Of a stretch of DNA of 64,000 bases, positions 62,662 through 64,000 are shown piece by piece; within the stretch, counting starts at the first letter, position 1; every line of letters begins with the position of its first letter. Made by a program: the position numbers and the translations under genes. The stretch lies in the NCBI RefSeq assembly GCF_016925615.1, contig NZ_CP070499.1, positions 1,736,001-1,800,000 on the forward strand. The letters are read 5' to 3'. This DNA comes from Natronosporangium hydrolyticum. GTDB lineage: Bacteria > Actinomycetota > Actinomycetes > Mycobacteriales > Micromonosporaceae. The notes beneath the pieces are model-generated. The model saw nothing but the letters and a program-made list of their open reading frames with translations, was not told the DNA's origin and made no database searches.

Positions 62662-62776
62662 TCCCTTGGGTGGAGCAAACCACTCGCGGCCACCCCAGCT
62701 CCACCCAATTCCTCGCCGCGTCAGGGCCAACTTCAGCCGGTGTTGACAAGATTAGGTCTCGCGCGGCGAAGGCCCT

Positions 62777-63607
62777 TCAGTCCTGGCTGGGAGCGAGGAA
62801 CTCCCGTGCCCCTCGCAGCGGAAGGGTCAGCCGAGCCTGGGTCCGGGCGCAGTCAAGCCGTACGTCGATGGGTCCGGGAATATCTGTCCCGGCGCGGAGT
62901 CCGGCCGGAATCGCGGTGGCGTCAAGGCCATCTCGCCACGCGATCAACATACCCAGTTCGTGCCGGCTGACCGCGTCTGCACCGGCCAGGTGGTGCACAC
63001 CCGAGTAGGAGGACTCGGCGAGTTGCAGCAGCGCCCCAGCCAGGTCGGCGACGTGGATCGGGCACCGCACGTCATCGGTGAAGAGCACCCCGTTCCGGGA
63101 ACCGCGGGCGAGCGCATGCACGTACTCCTCCTGTGGTGAGCCGCCGTCACCGATGATCAACGAGGTCCGGGCGATGACCGCAGTCGGAGCGATGGCCTTG
63201 ACCGCAGTCTCGGCGGCGGCTTTCGCGGCCCCGTACGGTGTCGTGGGATCCGGCAGGTGGGTTTCGTTGTAGCGTGGCAGCTTGCCGGCGAAGACCGCAT
63301 CGCTCGATACGTGAACGAGCCTGGCGTTGAACGATGCGGCGGCGAGGGCGACGTGTGCGCTGCCGTCCGCCGTGGTCTCCCAATCGGACTGGCGGTAGGC
63401 GGCGTTGATGATCACAGAGGGCCGCATCCGCGAGATCAACGCCGTCACGTCGCCGCGCTGCCGTAGGTCGAGGTGTCGCCAGTCCACGTCGGCTATGGGT
63501 AGCTCACGGCTGTGGAACGTCGCCGTTACGCGATGCCGGTCGCGCAGGGCTTGCCGGATGACCTCGCTCCCGAGAAAGCCGCTGCCGCCGAGCACCAGAA
63601 GATCCAT
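62777..63607 (-). CDS. RmlD-like NAD-dependent epimerase/reductase (cassette copy B)
   Basis: A 276-residue extended SDR of the dTDP-4-dehydrorhamnose reductase type. Cofactor motif VLGGSGFLGSEV, then VIINAAYRQSDWE, HVSSDAVFAGK, PYGAAKAAAE (Y-x3-K catalytic pair) and DVRCPIHVADLAGALL. No dTDP-sugar genes are nearby, so the substrate is open. A GTG six codons upstream is also possible; the identity with the copy A fragment extends a little beyond the ATG, through ACGTTAGCTGG. This is the only intact epimerase copy. Confidence 0.87.
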   Translation of the reverse strand: MDLLVLGGSGFLGSEVIRQALRDRHRVTATFHSRELPIADVDWRHLDLRQRGDVTALISRMRPSVIINAAYRQSDWETTADGSAHVALAAASFNARLVHVSSDAVFAGKLPRYNETHLPDPTTPYGAAKAAAETAVKAIAPTAVIARTSLIIGDGGSPQEEYVHALARGSRNGVLFTDDVRCPIHVADLAGALLQLAESSYSGVHHLAGADAVSRHELGMLIAWRDGLDATAIPAGLRAGTDIPGPIDVRLDCARTQARLTLPLRGAREFLAPSQD

Positions 63608-63683
63608 CCAGCTAACGTATGCCACCCCGGTTCATCGGACTCACTCCACCGCCGACAGTTCGTTCACTGCGCGCCTGCCAGGT

Positions 63684-64000
63684 TCAGCGGCGTCGGTAGA
63701 CGACACCGTCGAGCGTGTCGTCGGCATAGGCTGCCGAGTTGGTGAGATGGCCATCGTACGGGCCGACCTTGGTCACGGCAGCCCCATCCCGGAAGACGAT
63801 CTGCAAGCCGTGCTCCGGCTCCCAGGCACACTCACACTCGATCGAGACGTAGACCCGCTGATCGCGACCAGGATCGCGACTAACGATCGGTGAAAATCTT
63901 CTTGCGCCGGATCGTCGTCGTAGCCGTCGACCACGATCTGGCGCGGTGTGCCACCCAACACCGGTACTGGCAGCGGCGCACTGCGGTACCAGCCCAGCTC
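63684..64000 (-). pseudogene. DUF6985-like gene with internal deletion (cassette copy B, cut by window end)
   Basis: Aligns with the intact gene at 61046-61579. The 3' part (63684-63887) and the 5' part (63891-64000) are both clearly similar, but about 178 bp between them (61250-61429 in copy A) is missing. The deletion is not a multiple of three and shifts the frame: translation leaves AQEDFH directly into RSLVAILVAISG. The gene's 5' end continues outside the window. Confidence 0.85.

Overview
The window is high-GC DNA with dense, GC-codon-biased genes, many GTG starts and ATGA/GTGA start-stop overlaps, typical of an actinobacterium. Family content and gene order (stand-alone E2 with lpdA, pepA and gcvT; ctaE-qcrCAB with trpD; a PimB-like GT4; SRPBCC, ROK glucokinase and AGPAT; RNase AS; class II DAHP synthase) follow the conserved block seen in Mycobacterium tuberculosis around Rv2178c-Rv2215 and in Streptomyces. 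A Micromonosporaceae-type host is my best guess. I made no species call, because no rRNA or complete tRNA is present.

Layout. 1-6.6 kb: end of an unknown gene, a Bcr/CflA-type efflux pump, a membrane protein, a LacI regulator with a large palindromic operator and a coupled small ORF, an ECF sigma/anti-sigma pair and an AlkA-like glycosylase. 6.6-13.5 kb: two-lipoyl-domain E2, lipoamide dehydrogenase, a small conserved protein, leucyl aminopeptidase and divergent gcvT. 13.5-20.6 kb: the cytochrome bcc branch (qcrB, qcrA, qcrC, ctaE, all leftward), then ctaG-like, a pseudo-receiver protein and trpD. 20.6-34.7 kb: hydrolase, S9 peptidase, sugar nucleotidyltransferase plus Nudix pair, NYN protein, GT4 mannosyltransferase-like gene, a Fic protein, a lipoprotein, a SARP/NB-ARC/TPR regulator opposite a thioredoxin-DUF4395 pair, and a HIT protein. 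34.7-43 kb: NarL-type two-component system, then a rightward coupled operon (SRPBCC, Cys-motif protein, ROK kinase, EEP phosphatase, FMO, nucleophile-less hydrolase). 43-57.8 kb: AGPAT, a zinc-ribbon/adenylate-cyclase/AAA/TPR giant, Crp/Fnr regulator, RNase AS, a phosphofructokinase with PPi-type residues, proC, glutathione peroxidase, thymidine kinase, DAHP synthase, SPFH protein, threonine aldolase, and a LysR/SDR divergon.

From about 57.8 kb to the right end the character changes. Ordered housekeeping genes give way to broken and partial genes (SDR, chloramphenicol-phosphotransferase-like, methyltransferase, HAD, P-loop kinase), two copies of an 82-bp hairpin element, and two copies of a short Shine-Dalgarno-bearing segment at gene breakpoints. 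The strongest unusual observation lies here. A cassette of three genes (DUF6985-like, DUF3592/DivIVA-motif membrane protein, RmlD-like epimerase) is present twice in direct orientation and has decayed in a complementary way: the first copy keeps genes 1 and 2, the second keeps gene 3.

Intergenic spaces carry several very long, near-perfect hairpins (17-31 bp arms), mostly between convergent genes, which probably act as bidirectional terminators.
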